A stretch of 64,000 nt of DNA, taken from NCBI GenBank assembly GCA_036925085.1, contig JAUPFP010000097.1, forward strand, positions 124,001 through 188,000, given 5' to 3'. This DNA is from Brachycybe producta (taxonomy: Eukaryota > Arthropoda > Diplopoda > Playtdesmida > Andrognathidae). Both the position numbers and the translations under genes were made by a program. Shown here one piece after another: positions 44,435 to 55,319 of the stretch (within the stretch, counting starts at the first letter, position 1; the number at the start of each line of letters is the position of its first letter). A model generated the notes under the pieces. The model searched no databases. It had not been told where the DNA came from and saw only the letters and a list, made by a program, of their open reading frames with translations.

Positions 44435-45373
44435 GCCTCTTAATTTCATTGTTTAATTTTTCATAGTTTTCATGTCACAAGCACGCGTACGCACCACACG
44501 GTAAGACGCACGACATTTACAAGTTGTACACACTGAAGTAAAGAAGAGGAAATTTGGCGAATTTCCAAATCTAAAATGGAAAACCAACATTTCATTCGTT
44601 GAAATCTTTAGGCGAGAGGTCAATATCTCAAAGTTTTTTTTGTGTTTTGTCTTTTGTTTTGATTGCATCATGTCATCTTTTATTTTTGTAGGCGTTTTTT
44701 TTTGTTCTCTTCCTACTTTTTTTTTTTCTTTTGTTACAAGAGGTCAGTTCTGTTAGTGACCTTTTGTATTTCAGTGATTCAATGGTCGTTCTTTTTTTTT
44801 TCTTGATCTATTCTCAATGGAACATAAAGAACATGTCATACTTTTTTTTATTGGACAGCAGTGGACACAGAACACGGAGCACCACCTATATAAATAGTGT
44901 GGTACGGTTTTGGTCTCGTTGTTGTTGTCACTCAATACAATTTTCTTGTGTTACATTTTTTTTTTCTTCTTTTTTCTCTCTTTGACAACCGTTGGTCATT
45001 TTCAGAGTTTTATTTGCGTATCCCAATTGACCACCACCACCACCGTAACGTTTTTTTATGCGTTTGGTTAGGCGAATAGGCCTTTGCAAAAGTGGGTAGA
45101 TGGGAGGATAGAGGTGGTCATTATAGACTCAATGGATCAGAAAAGTTGACCAAAAGAGAGAAAAAAAAAAGCTCTTTTCTTGTCACATACAGGCTTTTTT
45201 ATTTACCATTTGTCTACGTGAGGTTTTTTTTCTTCTTCTTTCTGTATGTGTGTTTGTACACTTAAAATGATAAAATACTAAAACGTGTTTCTTTACTCAC
45301 GTCCATTACTTTAGTTGGACTTTATTGATTTAGATTGGAATTTGTCCAATTTTGTCATCGTTGATACTCTTAA
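44435..45373. other. Unassigned T-rich DNA
   Basis: Long T runs. Frames at 44731-44985 and 44897-45079 are low-complexity. No gene recognised. Confidence 0.5.
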
Positions 45374-45578
45374 GGCTGGTTTCACACGATGCGTCGACTT
45401 TGTCATATATCATTTTCTTACTATCAAAAGCGCCAAAGTTAGATTGTCAGAGGTTTTTACAGGCGACACAAAAAACATTTTTAGTTTTTTAGTGTTTTTT
45501 TTTTATTAAAAGCCCGCTAGATGTCTACGCAATCGTGTTGCACTTAGGAGGTTTTAATGAATAACCAAAAATCCTTAA

Positions 45579-46478
45579 GAGCCTAGATCCACGTCCATCT
45601 TGTTGTTTTGAGCAGACGACAACGAGACAAATGAGTGTTCTTATATAGTGTTACTAAAACTGAAAGAAATCGCCTCACAATCGCTCAATTCAAATACAGT
45701 AAAGCGCAAAATGCAATAAAAAGTATTGTTCTTCACGTGCTCGATTTATATAATTTTTGAAAAGGTCCTTCTATTTTTAAACAAGGTTCAAAGTCGTTCG
45801 TTTTTTCAACCCCATGTTAAATCCCATAGGATCAAAAACCGTCTCACAAACATTTGAAAAACTCTCGTTAAAAACGATTTAGAACAATAACAAAATAATT
45901 AGCACATACATTCATGTATTGGCTTCACGATGTTTCCTTTTTATAAATTTTGAAAATGTCCTTCTATTTTTTAATAACGTTTAAAATCGTACGTTTTTAA
46001 ACTCCATGTTAAGTCCCATAGGACTAAAACACCGTCCAACAAAAGTTAAGAGAATTCTGATTAAAAATGATTTAGAGCAATCAGAAAAATTAGCACGTAC
46101 TTACATGTGTTTATTGCATTCAGGATTATTCCTTTTTCTAAATTTTAAAAGGGCTTTTTATTTTTAAATAACATTTGAAATCTTACGTTTTTTTAACTCC
46201 ATGTTAAGTCCCATAGGAGCAAAAAACCGTCACCTGAACATTTGAAGAACTCCCGTTAAAAACAACTCAGAACAATAACAAAATAACTATTACGTGCATT
46301 AATCTACTGGCTTCACAATGTTTTCTTTTTATAAGGTTAGCACGCGAAATTATTTTTCTATTAATTATTATGTGACTTCGAACTGGGAGAAAAAACGTTA
46401 AAAAACCGTTTTTCAATCAACAACGATCGCAGCGCCTACATTCGGAGAAATTTTGAACTAAACGATGTATCTAGCCTC
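45579..46478 (+). mobile_element. TTAA-7 element with a 193-bp tandem-repeat core
   Basis: GAGCCTAGATCCACG at the left and ATCTAGCCTC at the right are inverted short termini. Perfect TTAA lies on both sides (45575-45578 and 46479-46482). The interior is three diverged tandem units. The anchor CCATGTTAARTCCCATAGGA occurs at 45812, 46004 and 46199 (spacing 192 and 195), with GATTTAGARCAAT-type sequence in each unit. A left-end fragment lies at 27588-27630. No coding frame. Confidence 0.78.
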
Positions 46479-46499
46479 TTAAATCTCAAAATTAAGAAG

Positions 46500-46989
46500 C
46501 AGTGCCGGCCTTAGCATCCTTGGCGCCCTGGGGCAGATTTTTTCAGGGTGGTGCGCCCTGATTCAAAATGAGAAAATGAAAATATTTGCTTCATTATTAG
46601 TACAAAAAACGCATAGATTATTTTCAGATTAAAAAATGACAAACTAGTGCAAAAATCACAAAAAAAAATTTTAAACTAAGTTTAATTAATATCTGAAGAT
46701 TAAAAGTTGGCCGTTCTGGCCTTTTTATCGGTGAAATCTTTAATTAGAGCAGAAAAGTCGAGATTTTCGGCGACTTCATTTTCATTGGGTAGAGTTCCTA
46801 AACTGGAATGTCTGTTTTGTGACATTATAGACGTGGACAAAGGTCGACTTGTTCTGTTCACAAGGTGAAAATGTTTCGACCCAATAAACATATGGGACTC
46901 CAAAGGCGCCCCAAAACTCGCTCGGCACCCCAACCTGCTCGGCGCCTTCGTGCAGTGCACGACCTCGCCACTCCCAAAGGCCAGCACTG
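46500..46989 (-). mobile_element. Deletion derivative of a hAT transposon
   Basis: CAGTGCCGGCC at the left and GGCCAGCACTG at the right are typical hAT termini. Flanks TTAAGAAG (46492-46499) and CTAAGATG (46990-46997) match at 6 of 8. The subterminal GGCGCCCTGGGGCAG and its GGCGCC-rich counterpart also fit. The 490-bp element keeps only the end of the transposase gene, on the minus strand. Confidence 0.82.
46700..46838 (-). pseudogene. hAT transposase C-terminus (dimerisation region tail)
   Basis: The last 45 or so codons of the minus-strand frame read STSIMSQNRHSSLG, then a spacer, then AENLDFSALIKDF and a basic end (DKKARTANF) before TAA. The pattern M-S-Q-x-R-x-x-S-L ... LDF-x-x-LI-x-DF-x-x-KAR is the conserved end of hAT-family transposases. 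Residues upstream in the same frame come from the terminal region of the element, not transposase, so the catalytic RNase H-like domain is deleted. Confidence 0.75.
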
Positions 46990-47178
46990 CTAAGATGGTT
47001 TTGATGTATTAGTAAATCCGACGATATTTTACTTTAAGAACGCCTTTACACGTAGTTTCAAACGTGGAAAAAACTTCATATATCGGGATTTTTTTTATGT
47101 TGGGGAAAAATACTCTGCAAGAAAGTTTAAGATGAAAATATGTGAACGAGCGTACACATCGTCTGGAACTGGCCTTAA

Positions 47179-48030
47179 AGTAGGCTTTTTTAAAAAAATT
47201 AATATTAATGATTTATCAGCGAGGTTTTTCCAGTTTGTCGATTTTTCTCTTTTCATTTGTTCTTCTTAATTTTTAATGATCACGTTTATTAAGTGTAAGA
47301 TTTATTTTAATTGAATGTTGATACTTGCAATGGTTGTAAATTGATCATTAAATCAATGATCATGGATTGCAAAATAATCTGTATTATTGATTTTTTTTCG
47401 CATTGGTCGTATTTGATAACTGATGTTTTACTTATTTTTTTCTTTTGTTTCTAAGTTGCTGGCTTTTTTTTTGTTCGTTTGTTACTAAGCTTTTGTTGTC
47501 TCACTGACTTAAGCTCTTGAATTATTGCTAAGGACGACCTGTCATATCGAATATATTCTTTTTAACAGGTTTGTGTTTTATCAACTGTAACTTGTTACAC
47601 ACACGTAAGCAGAAACAAAAAGTTCCTTAAAAAAGATAAAAGTGTGACACATAAAGATGGAAAGAATGAATCACACAGTGTGTGCGTTTAATAGAAAAGA
47701 TGGTGTTGTTTTCTCTTTCTTTCTTTCTCTGTGTCTGTGTGAGACAAATAGAAAATGAAAAGGAACCCTGAAAGAGAGGAAACGACGAAAAAAAAAAGGA
47801 TAAACAAAAATGGCACAAGCAAACAGGCAGGCGAGATACAAAGACATTGTGACTGAAAAACTGAAAAGAAACTGAGATAAAAAATTTTTTAATAGAAAAG
47901 CACGATTAAGATGTGTGACAAAAATTGATAAAACTATTAAAATTGCATTTATTGTATTCGTTCATTTATTTTTTTTGTATTTTTGGTCACTTGCAGTAGG
48001 AATTAATAAACATAGTTTTGTTTAAAAAAA
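47179..48030. other. Unassigned AT-rich DNA
   Basis: Long T and A runs. No gene, RNA or bounded repeat recognised. Confidence 0.5.
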
Positions 48031-48165
48031 ACATGTTACTGTTAGTCTGGGGAATCAGTCAATCTGCAGATCGCCTACGCAATCTGCAAAACAACCACAG
48101 TTTGGTGGTTTTGCAGATTGTCTAGGCAATCTGTTGACTGATTCCGCAGATTGAGAGTAACATGT
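48031..48165. repeat. Foldback palindrome, about 135 bp
   Basis: ACATGTTACT at the left and AGTAACATGT at the right close an inverted repeat. The arms carry GGAATCAGTCAATCTGCAGA and GCAATCTGCAAAAC with inverse partners on the right. The centre is about 48095-48105. It is probably a MITE. No duplication defined beyond AT-rich flanks. Confidence 0.78.
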
Positions 48166-48344
48166 ATATATTTTTAATAGGTCCTATAACCCTTTTAATT
48201 TCCGTTAATGTTTTTTCTTCTTGAGAGAGCTATCTGGAGCGCCGTATTTTCATCTCAAATATTGAGAATTTTTTTCTAGTAATTTATTGCAAAAATAGTT
48301 GCTAAACACGGAGAATGGGTGCGTAAGTAAGTGCGAGTAAATGG

Positions 48345-48622
48345 TCGGGCTCGGATTTTTATGCAATGTCAAGCGAATAATACCAAATATATCTCAATCT
48401 GTGGCCCAAGACTTCAATTGCAAAGTTAACAATCCCCGTTTAGATCAACCAATAATTATGCTTTTTCCTATAAAAAAAACACTGGATAGAGGCCTCAACT
48501 CTAGTTGATAACTGGTAGTAACCAGACATCTAGCCTCTAACTAGCCTTTTTGATTAGGAAAGAATAATTGCAGTTGTTCTAATGATGATGATATTTGCTT
48601 TAATTTGCATATAAATCCAAAC
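48345..48622. mobile_element. hAT MITE family W copy 1, internally deleted
   Basis: Starts CGGGCTCGGATTTTTATGC and ends near TTTGCATATAAATCC. It shares the CAATCTGTGGCCCAAG and GATAACTGGTAGTAACCAGA segments with other W copies. The right subterminal GGGCCACAGATTGAG block is missing. No target duplication remains. Confidence 0.65.
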
Positions 48623-48827
48623 TTTCGTTATTAGTGAATTGAAGTAATATACAATGAAAAGTGTTTAACAAGAAAACGGATAATAAGAAATAGATTTTCG
48701 TTTGGCGGAAAACTCGAAATTCGTTTAGCGCTAAAAATGTCGATTGCTTCCATTTCGTGTTAAACCACTGTATTATGCACCCTGTATTAAATGTTTTTTT
48801 AAATAAATTTCTTGTTCACTCATTAGT

Positions 48828-49141
48828 AGGGCTCAGATTTTTATGCAGTTTCAAGCAAATGTTTCTCAATCTGTGGCTCAAGGGCCAATTGTGAAGTAAC
48901 AATCCAGTTTAGACAAACCAACAATTGTTTTTTTTTTCAATCAAAAACACTGATTAGAGGCTACAGCACTAGGGAACAATTGATAGCAACCCGAAATCTA
49001 GCCTTTACACAGTTTTTTTTTTATTAAAAAAAAAAGCATAATTGCAGTTGTTCTAATGATGACGTTGATTACTTCAGAATTGGCACTTGGGCCACAGATT
49101 GAGAAACATTTGCTTAATATTGCATAAAAATCCGAGACCTG
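48828..49141. mobile_element. hAT MITE family W copy 2, perfect target duplication
   Basis: AGGGCTCAGATTTTTATGCA at the left and TGCATAAAAATCCGAGACCTG at the right are inverted; GTTTCTCAATCTGTGGC and its inverse lie inside. CTCATTAGT occurs at 48819-48827 and 49142-49150, an 8-9 bp duplication fitting hAT. It is a 314-bp element with no coding frame. Confidence 0.88.
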
Positions 49142-49242
49142 CTCATTAGTCACAATAGTTTTTAATTTGTACTACTTCAGTGTAGATATAATGTATACAT
49201 AAGTTAGATACTACGTGTATTATTACTATTGGAAGAGAAAAA

Positions 49243-49809
49243 TACATCACAAACTTAGACATCACAAACCGGATAAAAGCAGGTTGGCATAGGTGGAGGC
49301 AGGCTAGTGGGGTTTTATGTGACAGTAAGTTACCTATAAAATTGAAGGGAAAGTTTTATAGGACAGTAGTCAGACCAGTTATGTTGTATGGATCAGAGTG
49401 TTGGGCAATCAAGAAGGTGCATGAGGATAGAATGCAGGTAGCTGAGATGAGAATGCTAAGGTTTATGAGTGGGGTGACCAGAAGGGATAGGATCAGAAAT
49501 GATTTTATTAGGGGTAGTGTAGGGGTAACAAATTAGTAGAAAAGATGCAGGAAAATAGGCTGCGGTGGTTTGGGCATGTCCTCAGGAGCGGAGAAGATGG
49601 GCTGCTGAGGCAGCAATGAACTTAGACCTGGGAATAAAACAGGGTAGAGGAAGACCCAAGCAAACCTGGGACGGGGTAGTAAAACGAGATATGGTGGCAT
49701 GTGGGGTCACTGGGGGCTTGGTGCAAAATCGGAACGAGTGGAGAGTTAGAACCAGCAAGGCCGACCCTGCTGCTTGCGGGAGAAGTTACATGAAATGATG
49801 ATGATGATG
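49243..49809 (+). mobile_element. RTE-like LINE, 3' end with reverse-transcriptase C-terminal region, frameshifted
   Basis: The translation begins TNRIKAGWHRWRQASGVLC and continues through VVRPVMLYGSECW and MRMLRFMSGVTRRDRIRN, the well-known C-terminal region after the RT domain of RTE-like LINE proteins. Two frameshifts follow. The frame stops at 49534-49536 and resumes one base over as KMQENRLRWFGHVLRSGEDG, then shifts again near 49605 into a GRGRPKQTWDGVVKRDM segment that ends at a stop at 49796. A GATGATGATG tail closes the element. The catalytic RT and endonuclease parts are absent (5' truncation), so it is dead. The copies at 26408 and 28077 are the same 3' end in opposite orientation. 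Confidence 0.9.
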
Positions 49810-50947
49810 GGAGAGAAAAAAATAATGAATCACAATATCCATTAGTGCTCGCAATGTATGGAATTTGTGAAACTGCCTGGAAAATGGTTACCCCCAAATG
49901 TGTTACATGGCAAAATCTGGAAAAGTCAGGGAACTACAGAGATGACAATTCTTGACAACACTTGATTGTTGTTTTGTCCGCAGCGATTTTCTTCTTATCC
50001 ATCCGGTTCACACAAAACTTTTACAAAACCCTCGACCCTCCTCCTCCACATACAAACTTCTGGCATATACATTTAATATATGGGACTGCACAGAATAGAT
50101 ATAGAACTTTTTAAAACACATTAATAACACGGTGTCCACATTCTGGACATGTAACTGGCCAACTATTATATTACTCAATTGTATGTGTTTTTTTTTTCTT
50201 TTTCGTTTTAAGATCGGATTTTGTTTTAGGGTTTTTTTCTGTCTTTCTTTTCATTTTTGGAGTTGGGGTTGAAATGGTTCTTCTTCTGTATTGAAGAATG
50301 TTTGTGCTGCTGTCTTTATGTTTTGTGGTTTATTTTTCTCTGAAGGAATTTCAAACGTGCCTCAAGTGAACTAAACAAGATGGTTGTGGCAAAAACGTGT
50401 TAGCAATTCTTCTTCTTTTTTATTTTGAAGAAAGAAAGAAAAAAAAAACTTAAAACAGAAATTGCATTTGACATTTGGTTGTTTCAGTGGCTGACAATCT
50501 TTGTTCAAGTTCTTCTGTATTAAAAAAAAAACCCGGTCCCGTTTTCTTTTGAAATTGGTTTCTTGGAATCGGTGGAATTCATGTGATTTATTGATATACT
50601 TGGTCTTCTATAATGTCTTTTGGCTATCTGTATATGATTCCACCATTGCTCCTTCTTAATTCATGAAGCATCTTGGATTGAAATTATTAATTAATAATTA
50701 TTTGATAGAATTTCATTTTCTACTGAACATGTGAATTTAAGTGAAAACTTCCAAACAATATTAAAAATAAACACGAATGTGTTTTAGAAACTGAAAGAGT
50801 AACTGCATCACGTATGGGGCTATTTTCATGTTGATATCTTTTAAAAACTCATAATTGAATTTTGAAAATGACCAAATGTATATTTTAAGTTTTGGACCTT
50901 AAGTGACTTAAGACGGGCTCCATAGAAAAAAACTTGTGGAAATGCAA
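49810..50947. other. Unassigned AT-rich DNA
   Basis: Long T/A runs and no recognisable gene or bounded element. Confidence 0.5.
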
Positions 50948-51204
50948 GGTAGGTGGTGCCTGCAACCTCTATAGCTGGGAAATTACACTCGTGCCAATTA
51001 GTTGAAATAGAATGCAGTCTTTTAGCTCTAAAAAGCGTCCAAAACAACATTAATTATCAGCACGTGGACAACCTTAACCCAGATCACATATGTGGGTGAA
51101 GAGTGCACGTGTAGAAATAGCGATGACGCAATTAAAAGTTTGCCACGTGAAAAAGAAAGGAAGGTGAGTCAGAGTTGAAGTGTGTCAGTACATTTCTATC
51201 GAAT
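50948..51204 (+). mobile_element. Family Z MITE copy 3, right end lost
   Basis: GGTAGGTGGTGCCTGCAACC starts the element, and CAATTAGTTGAAATAGAATG, TAATTATCAGCACGTGG and GCACGTGTAGAAATAGCG follow in the same order as in copy 1. Similarity stops after CAGTACATTTCTATCG, before the expected GGCGCCACCT end. Confidence 0.7.
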
Positions 51205-51849
51205 CGTATGTTGACGCAGCCAGGATGGTAGCTCTTAAGCATGCTGGCTAGCTCTCGTTGTCGGTGTAAACGAGGCAGACAGGGTCTGCGAGTTATTGCT
51301 TAGGTCGTGTTTTTCTAATGCAACTTAGATTCTAAAAATGTGTCCTTTATTTCATTCTTGAACAACTAAAAGCCCTTTTTCCAAAGAAGTCAACAAATCA
51401 CTCCAAAATAATGTTATTTTTCTCTCTCAGAAAGCCTCCATTTTAAAGTGAAAAGTTAGAGCAAAGCCTACTCCAAAATTTTATTTTGAAGTTCAAAAGA
51501 TAGTATTCAAAATTCAGAGAGATAGGGTAAATAAAACTAGGGATAATAACCATTTTTGCCATCATCAATAGGACTTATTTCTATTCAAAATGAATGATGG
51601 ATATATCGTTATTTTGAAGTAGGCATTCATACAGTTATTACTAGTACATGATGGTTATCAACGTTTTTATTATTTCTCCTGCTTTATAGCAAAATTAATT
51701 TTGATTCTCCACTTTCTGGAATCTACTAAAGGTTTTTTTTTTATTTTCTTGCCCTCTGCTTCTATGAAAGTGGTCATTGGATTTTCTATACAATATTATA
51801 GGAATTATTAATATATACTTTATATAGTGCCACAAACTACTTTTTTGGC
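51205..51849. other. Unassigned AT-rich DNA
   Basis: No gene or repeat recognised. Confidence 0.45.
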
Positions 51850-51930
51850 TTAATGCGACGATCACACTGGCTATTTTTCTCGCAAGATTCCGTGCAAAAA
51901 ATAAGTCAGATATTTTGGGGAATATTGCAC
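51850..51930 (+). mobile_element. TTAA-1 MITE left-end fragment
   Basis: TTAA (51850-51853) is followed by TGCGACGATCACACTGGC and TATTTTTCTCGCAAGATTCC, matching 14041 and the inverse of 30250-30328. The match fades after GGAATATTGCAC (about 51930). Confidence 0.68.
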
Positions 51931-51969
51931 ACATCATGCTGTCGTCATCTGCGACGATGTGGCACCTTA

Positions 51970-52160
51970 ACTGACGCCTGCTACGTAACTACACATGTTC
52001 AGGTTTGCCTGCACAGGCCACAATTGTGCAATCATATCGAATGATTTTTTTATATTTGCTCTGGTCGCCTGTGCAGGTCAGAATACCTGCGTAGTTTTAT
52101 CATCTACATGTTCTGGTCAACCTGAATAGGCGTGCCTGCACAGGCATACTGTCCGGTTAA
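51970..52160. repeat. Diverged TGCCTGCACAGGC repeats
   Basis: The palindromic core TGCCTGCACAGGC occurs at about 52008 and 52132, with CGCCTGTGCAGG at about 52069. ACATGTTCAGG and ACATGTTCTGGT precede them. This looks like a partly duplicated MITE of unknown type. Confidence 0.4.
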
Positions 52161-52954
52161 CCAGAACGTGTTTGGTGGCCTTTAGATGACACTAGCTTTA
52201 CTGAGTCACCTTGAGTGCCTTTGCACCTTTTGTTATTGTATATTGTTATATGTAAAAAAATTATTTTTGATGATTTGAAATTCTACAAGATGGCGCTGCA
52301 AATGATTGGAAGGAAAACTCTGGTTACACATAGACTCCAGTTTGTAAGGTTTGGAGTAGGCCATCCTCTTGTCTACTATCATCCCTTGCTACAGAGATAA
52401 AAGTTTCGATAACGTTGTTACCCTATGACGCCACTTGTCCTTCCAGTTGCTTCAACCCCATTAACCTCACTAGCCTCCACATCCAACCCTCGTTGTCGTC
52501 TTATATTCATGTGTCATTTTGTTCAGGACAACTCGTATAAGTCATCAACTTATCACAGTTCTGAAATATTGTTACACCTTAGAAAGTGACTATATACATT
52601 AGCGGTGGGTGGGGGAGGGACATGAGGGATACAGAAGTAGGAAAATAACAAAATTAAATAAAGTATTAATAGATAAATACATAAATAACATACTGTATTT
52701 TCCTGTGTGCCTGAAATTCTAAAATTAAGTTTATTTTCCAGATTAGAATGGATTCTGGATTACAGACTGTTTTAAAAGAAACTTTATATTTTAATTCTTT
52801 ACATTATTATTACTTGTTTTCAGAATGGAAGAATCAAGTTAAAAAATTTTTTATGTTTCAATTGATAAATTTCTTTATATTATAATTATTCCTAAGGGCG
52901 ATCTGTGCGGTTTCCTTTTTTTTATTTGTAACTCATCATCTGCGTTTGACATTA
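52161..52954. other. Unassigned DNA with a dispersed-repeat patch
   Basis: CAACCCCATTAACCTCACTA and the following CTCCACATCCAACCC near 52454-52492 resemble 8571-8625. The rest is AT-rich with no gene recognised. Confidence 0.4.
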
Positions 52955-53181
52955 CAATAGAGCGTCGATTATCGGAACCGTTAGTTTTCGGAACTGTTGA
53001 TTATCGGAACCAATTTTTTTTACTTGTTCTTGTGGAAACACTACTTATGGAAATAATTTTTTTTTTTTTGAAGTCTTGTCTTTTCTTACTTTCTTAATGG
53101 GAGTTCGGATTAAATAAACTTTTGATTCTCAGAAATAGTCTATGTCCGCCATTATTAGTTCCGATAATCGACGTTCTACTG
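52955..53181. mobile_element. pogo/Tigger-like MITE, 227 bp
   Basis: CAATAGAGCGTCGATTATCG at the left and CCGATAATCGACGTTCTACTG at the right are inverted, flanked by TA (52953-52954 and 53182-53183). TTATCGGAACC words repeat inside. It belongs with 38432-38513 and 40185-40866. Confidence 0.75.
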
Positions 53182-53639
53182 TACTTAATTTATACATTTT
53201 TCTTGTGTATATTCATAGACTATTGATATCTCAGTATAAAGCTTGACTCTTAAGAGCTTTTGAGTTTTATTTAGCTTTACATCAATACTGAGGAGAGTGA
53301 GGAATGGGAGCAGAGCTTTTTTCGAATTCTGTTATATTCTAAAATATCTCCCCCCCCCAAACCCAGTTTCAATGTAAAAATAAAAAGGCATCATCATCCA
53401 TTTTGTAATTTCTCCATCCGAAGGAAGCGTTGTCTTCCATCGTACAATCTTGCATTTTGTGTGTGTGTGTGTGTGTGTGTGTCAGTGTGTTGGCTGTTGT
53501 GTGTTGCTTTTTTTGAGCTCTGGCTCGCATTCTATAATAGGATGTTATAAAGAGGGGGGGGGGGAATTTAGCGCAGATGCTATGAGATAGAATATATGGA
53601 TCTATAACAACTACCTCTCCCCCCTGTTTCTCTCTCTCT
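53182..53639. repeat. Unassigned DNA with GT microsatellite and poly-G
   Basis: (GT)n lies at about 53459-53482 and a poly-G at about 53557-53567. No gene recognised. Confidence 0.6.
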
Positions 53640-54470
53640 GCTTGAAAGAGCGGAGGTTGATGTTGATTGGAGTTTCCAACATTCAGTTGGCAGCTAGCTA
53701 GCTTATAGGTAGCGCGGATTGGAAAGAAAAAAAAAAAACATTTTTCGAAGGGAAAACGAGTAAAACGCAGCTTTTGAAGAAAGGAGATTGTTGGTTATTT
53801 TGCTGCACGGGCAGAGACTGTCTGTTGTGTAGCTAACTTCCAAAGCCACACATTTATTTCTATCTTTTTTCTCTGTGCGCGTTTGTGGCTGCTGCTGCTG
53901 TTGTTGCCCCACCGTAAATATATTTGCGCCTGTTTTTATTTTCGCGTATTTGGGTGATGATGGTGTTTTGTCGTTAATTTATTTTTTAATTATAAACTGC
54001 ATTTCTTGCTGTGATATGACTAGTACTCGTTGTTGGTCTTAAAAAAGAGGACGATAGCAGGCTTTTTTTTTTCTTCTACTGTTGCATATACCGAATTCAC
54101 GCAGGACAACGACAGCAACGAATTTATCCTTCGAGATTTTGTTGTTTTGTATGTTTCTATTTTTGTAATTTCGAGGAGTCGCTTATTTTTTTTTTTCCTT
54201 CTTTTTCTTGTTGCTCATTTTATTTTTAAATAAGGCTTTTTTTTTTCTTCTTCTTCTCCCTATTTGTCCGTCCTGTACGCGCGGGGCTGTTTCGAGGTTT
54301 TTGTGGTTGTTACTCTCCTTGTTCCAAGTTTCAGATTTATTTTCTCGTTTCGTCGTTCGTGTCCGGGGTTGTTTGGTGTATGTGCGTCTATGTGGTTAGT
54401 GCGGTTCTTTTTCATCAAATTCAACTATTTGTTTTTGGTTTTTCAACTTAATTAGTCTTCAGTCTCATGA
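53640..54470. other. Unique-looking, repeat-poor segment
   Basis: No MITE termini were found here. The stretch includes TGGCTGCTGCTGCTGTTGTT (53887-53906) and relatively many CpG dinucleotides for this window (for example GTACGCGCGGGG near 54277). In these respects it resembles the promoter/exon segment at 1-1200. An alternative promoter or UTR exon is possible; no frame with a credible splice signal was found. Confidence 0.25.
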
Positions 54471-55000
54471 TGTTTAGAATTGAGATTTAATTTGGATAAG
54501 AACTCTTGGTTTTTTTTTTGGTTTTGTTGCGGTTTTTTTTTGTTCTACCTACTTCTTATATATAGCTTTAATGGTTCATATGGAATGTGTTTTTATTCCA
54601 TCTTCTCTTAGAAGATAGACGTGGTTTTTATTATTATTATTATTATCTCGGTTATATTTATAGTAGAAAATAAATTGGGGCTTTTAATTTTTTGACATTG
54701 TATATCATCTTCACTTTCTCTCTCTCTCTCTCTCTCTTCAATGCTCGGATTGCAGGATTACTCATTGACTCCTCGAAATATGTTTCTCTACAATTTTCCT
54801 ACTTCTGGAGTTCATCCACTGGTTGGTTGCATTTTACATTTCTTCTTCTTATTATTTTCGTTTCTATTTTAAATTATTTTGGATCGATTTCTGTTGTTTT
54901 TCTTTCTTTCTCTCAGTAATATCTCTTGAAGTTAAGAAGAAAGAAAAACATTCTCTCATTTATAAGCAACTTACTTGTGTATTTGACGATTCATGATGAG
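54471..55000. other. T-rich DNA with TC microsatellite
   Basis: (ATT)n at about 54630-54645 and (TC)n at about 54717-54737. No gene recognised. Confidence 0.6.
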
Positions 55001-55311
55001 TAATGTTCGGATTTTGATGCAATATCAACTGGGATGTTTCTCAGTTTGTGTGGCCCAAGTGCTAACTGTGAAGTATAATCATCATCATTAGAGCAACTTC
55101 AATTATGCTTTTTCTAATCAAAAAAGGCTGGTTAGAGAGGCTAGATGTCTGGTTACTATCAGTTATCAACAAGAGTTCTAGCCTCTAACCATTTTTTTTT
55201 TAATTAGAAAGAACAATTTTTTTCTAAACGAGATTGGTTACTTCATAATTGGCACTTGGGCCACGTATTGAGAAACATTCCGGTTGATAGTGCATCAAAA
55301 TCCGAGCCCTA
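55001..55311. mobile_element. hAT MITE family W copy 3, perfect 8-bp target duplication
   Basis: Termini GTTCGGATTTTGATGCAAT and GCATCAAAATCCGAGCCCTA are inverted. ATGATGAG flanks both sides (54993-55000 and 55312-55319). The GGCACTTGGGCCAC and GAGAAACATTC blocks are shared with the other W copies. Confidence 0.88.
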
Positions 55312-55319
55312 ATGATGAG

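Larger units (their letters stand above)
45374..47174. mobile_element. TTAA-6 element, 1.8 kb, containing two nested elements
   Basis: GGCTGGTTTCACACGATGCG at the left and CATCGTCTGGAACTGGCC at the right form a terminal inverted repeat matching at about 20 of 25 positions. Perfect TTAA lies outside both ends (45370-45373 and 47175-47178). The interior carries TTAA-7 (45579-46478) and a hAT relic (46500-46989). Without them the host is only about 0.4 kb, a MITE. Confidence 0.7.
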
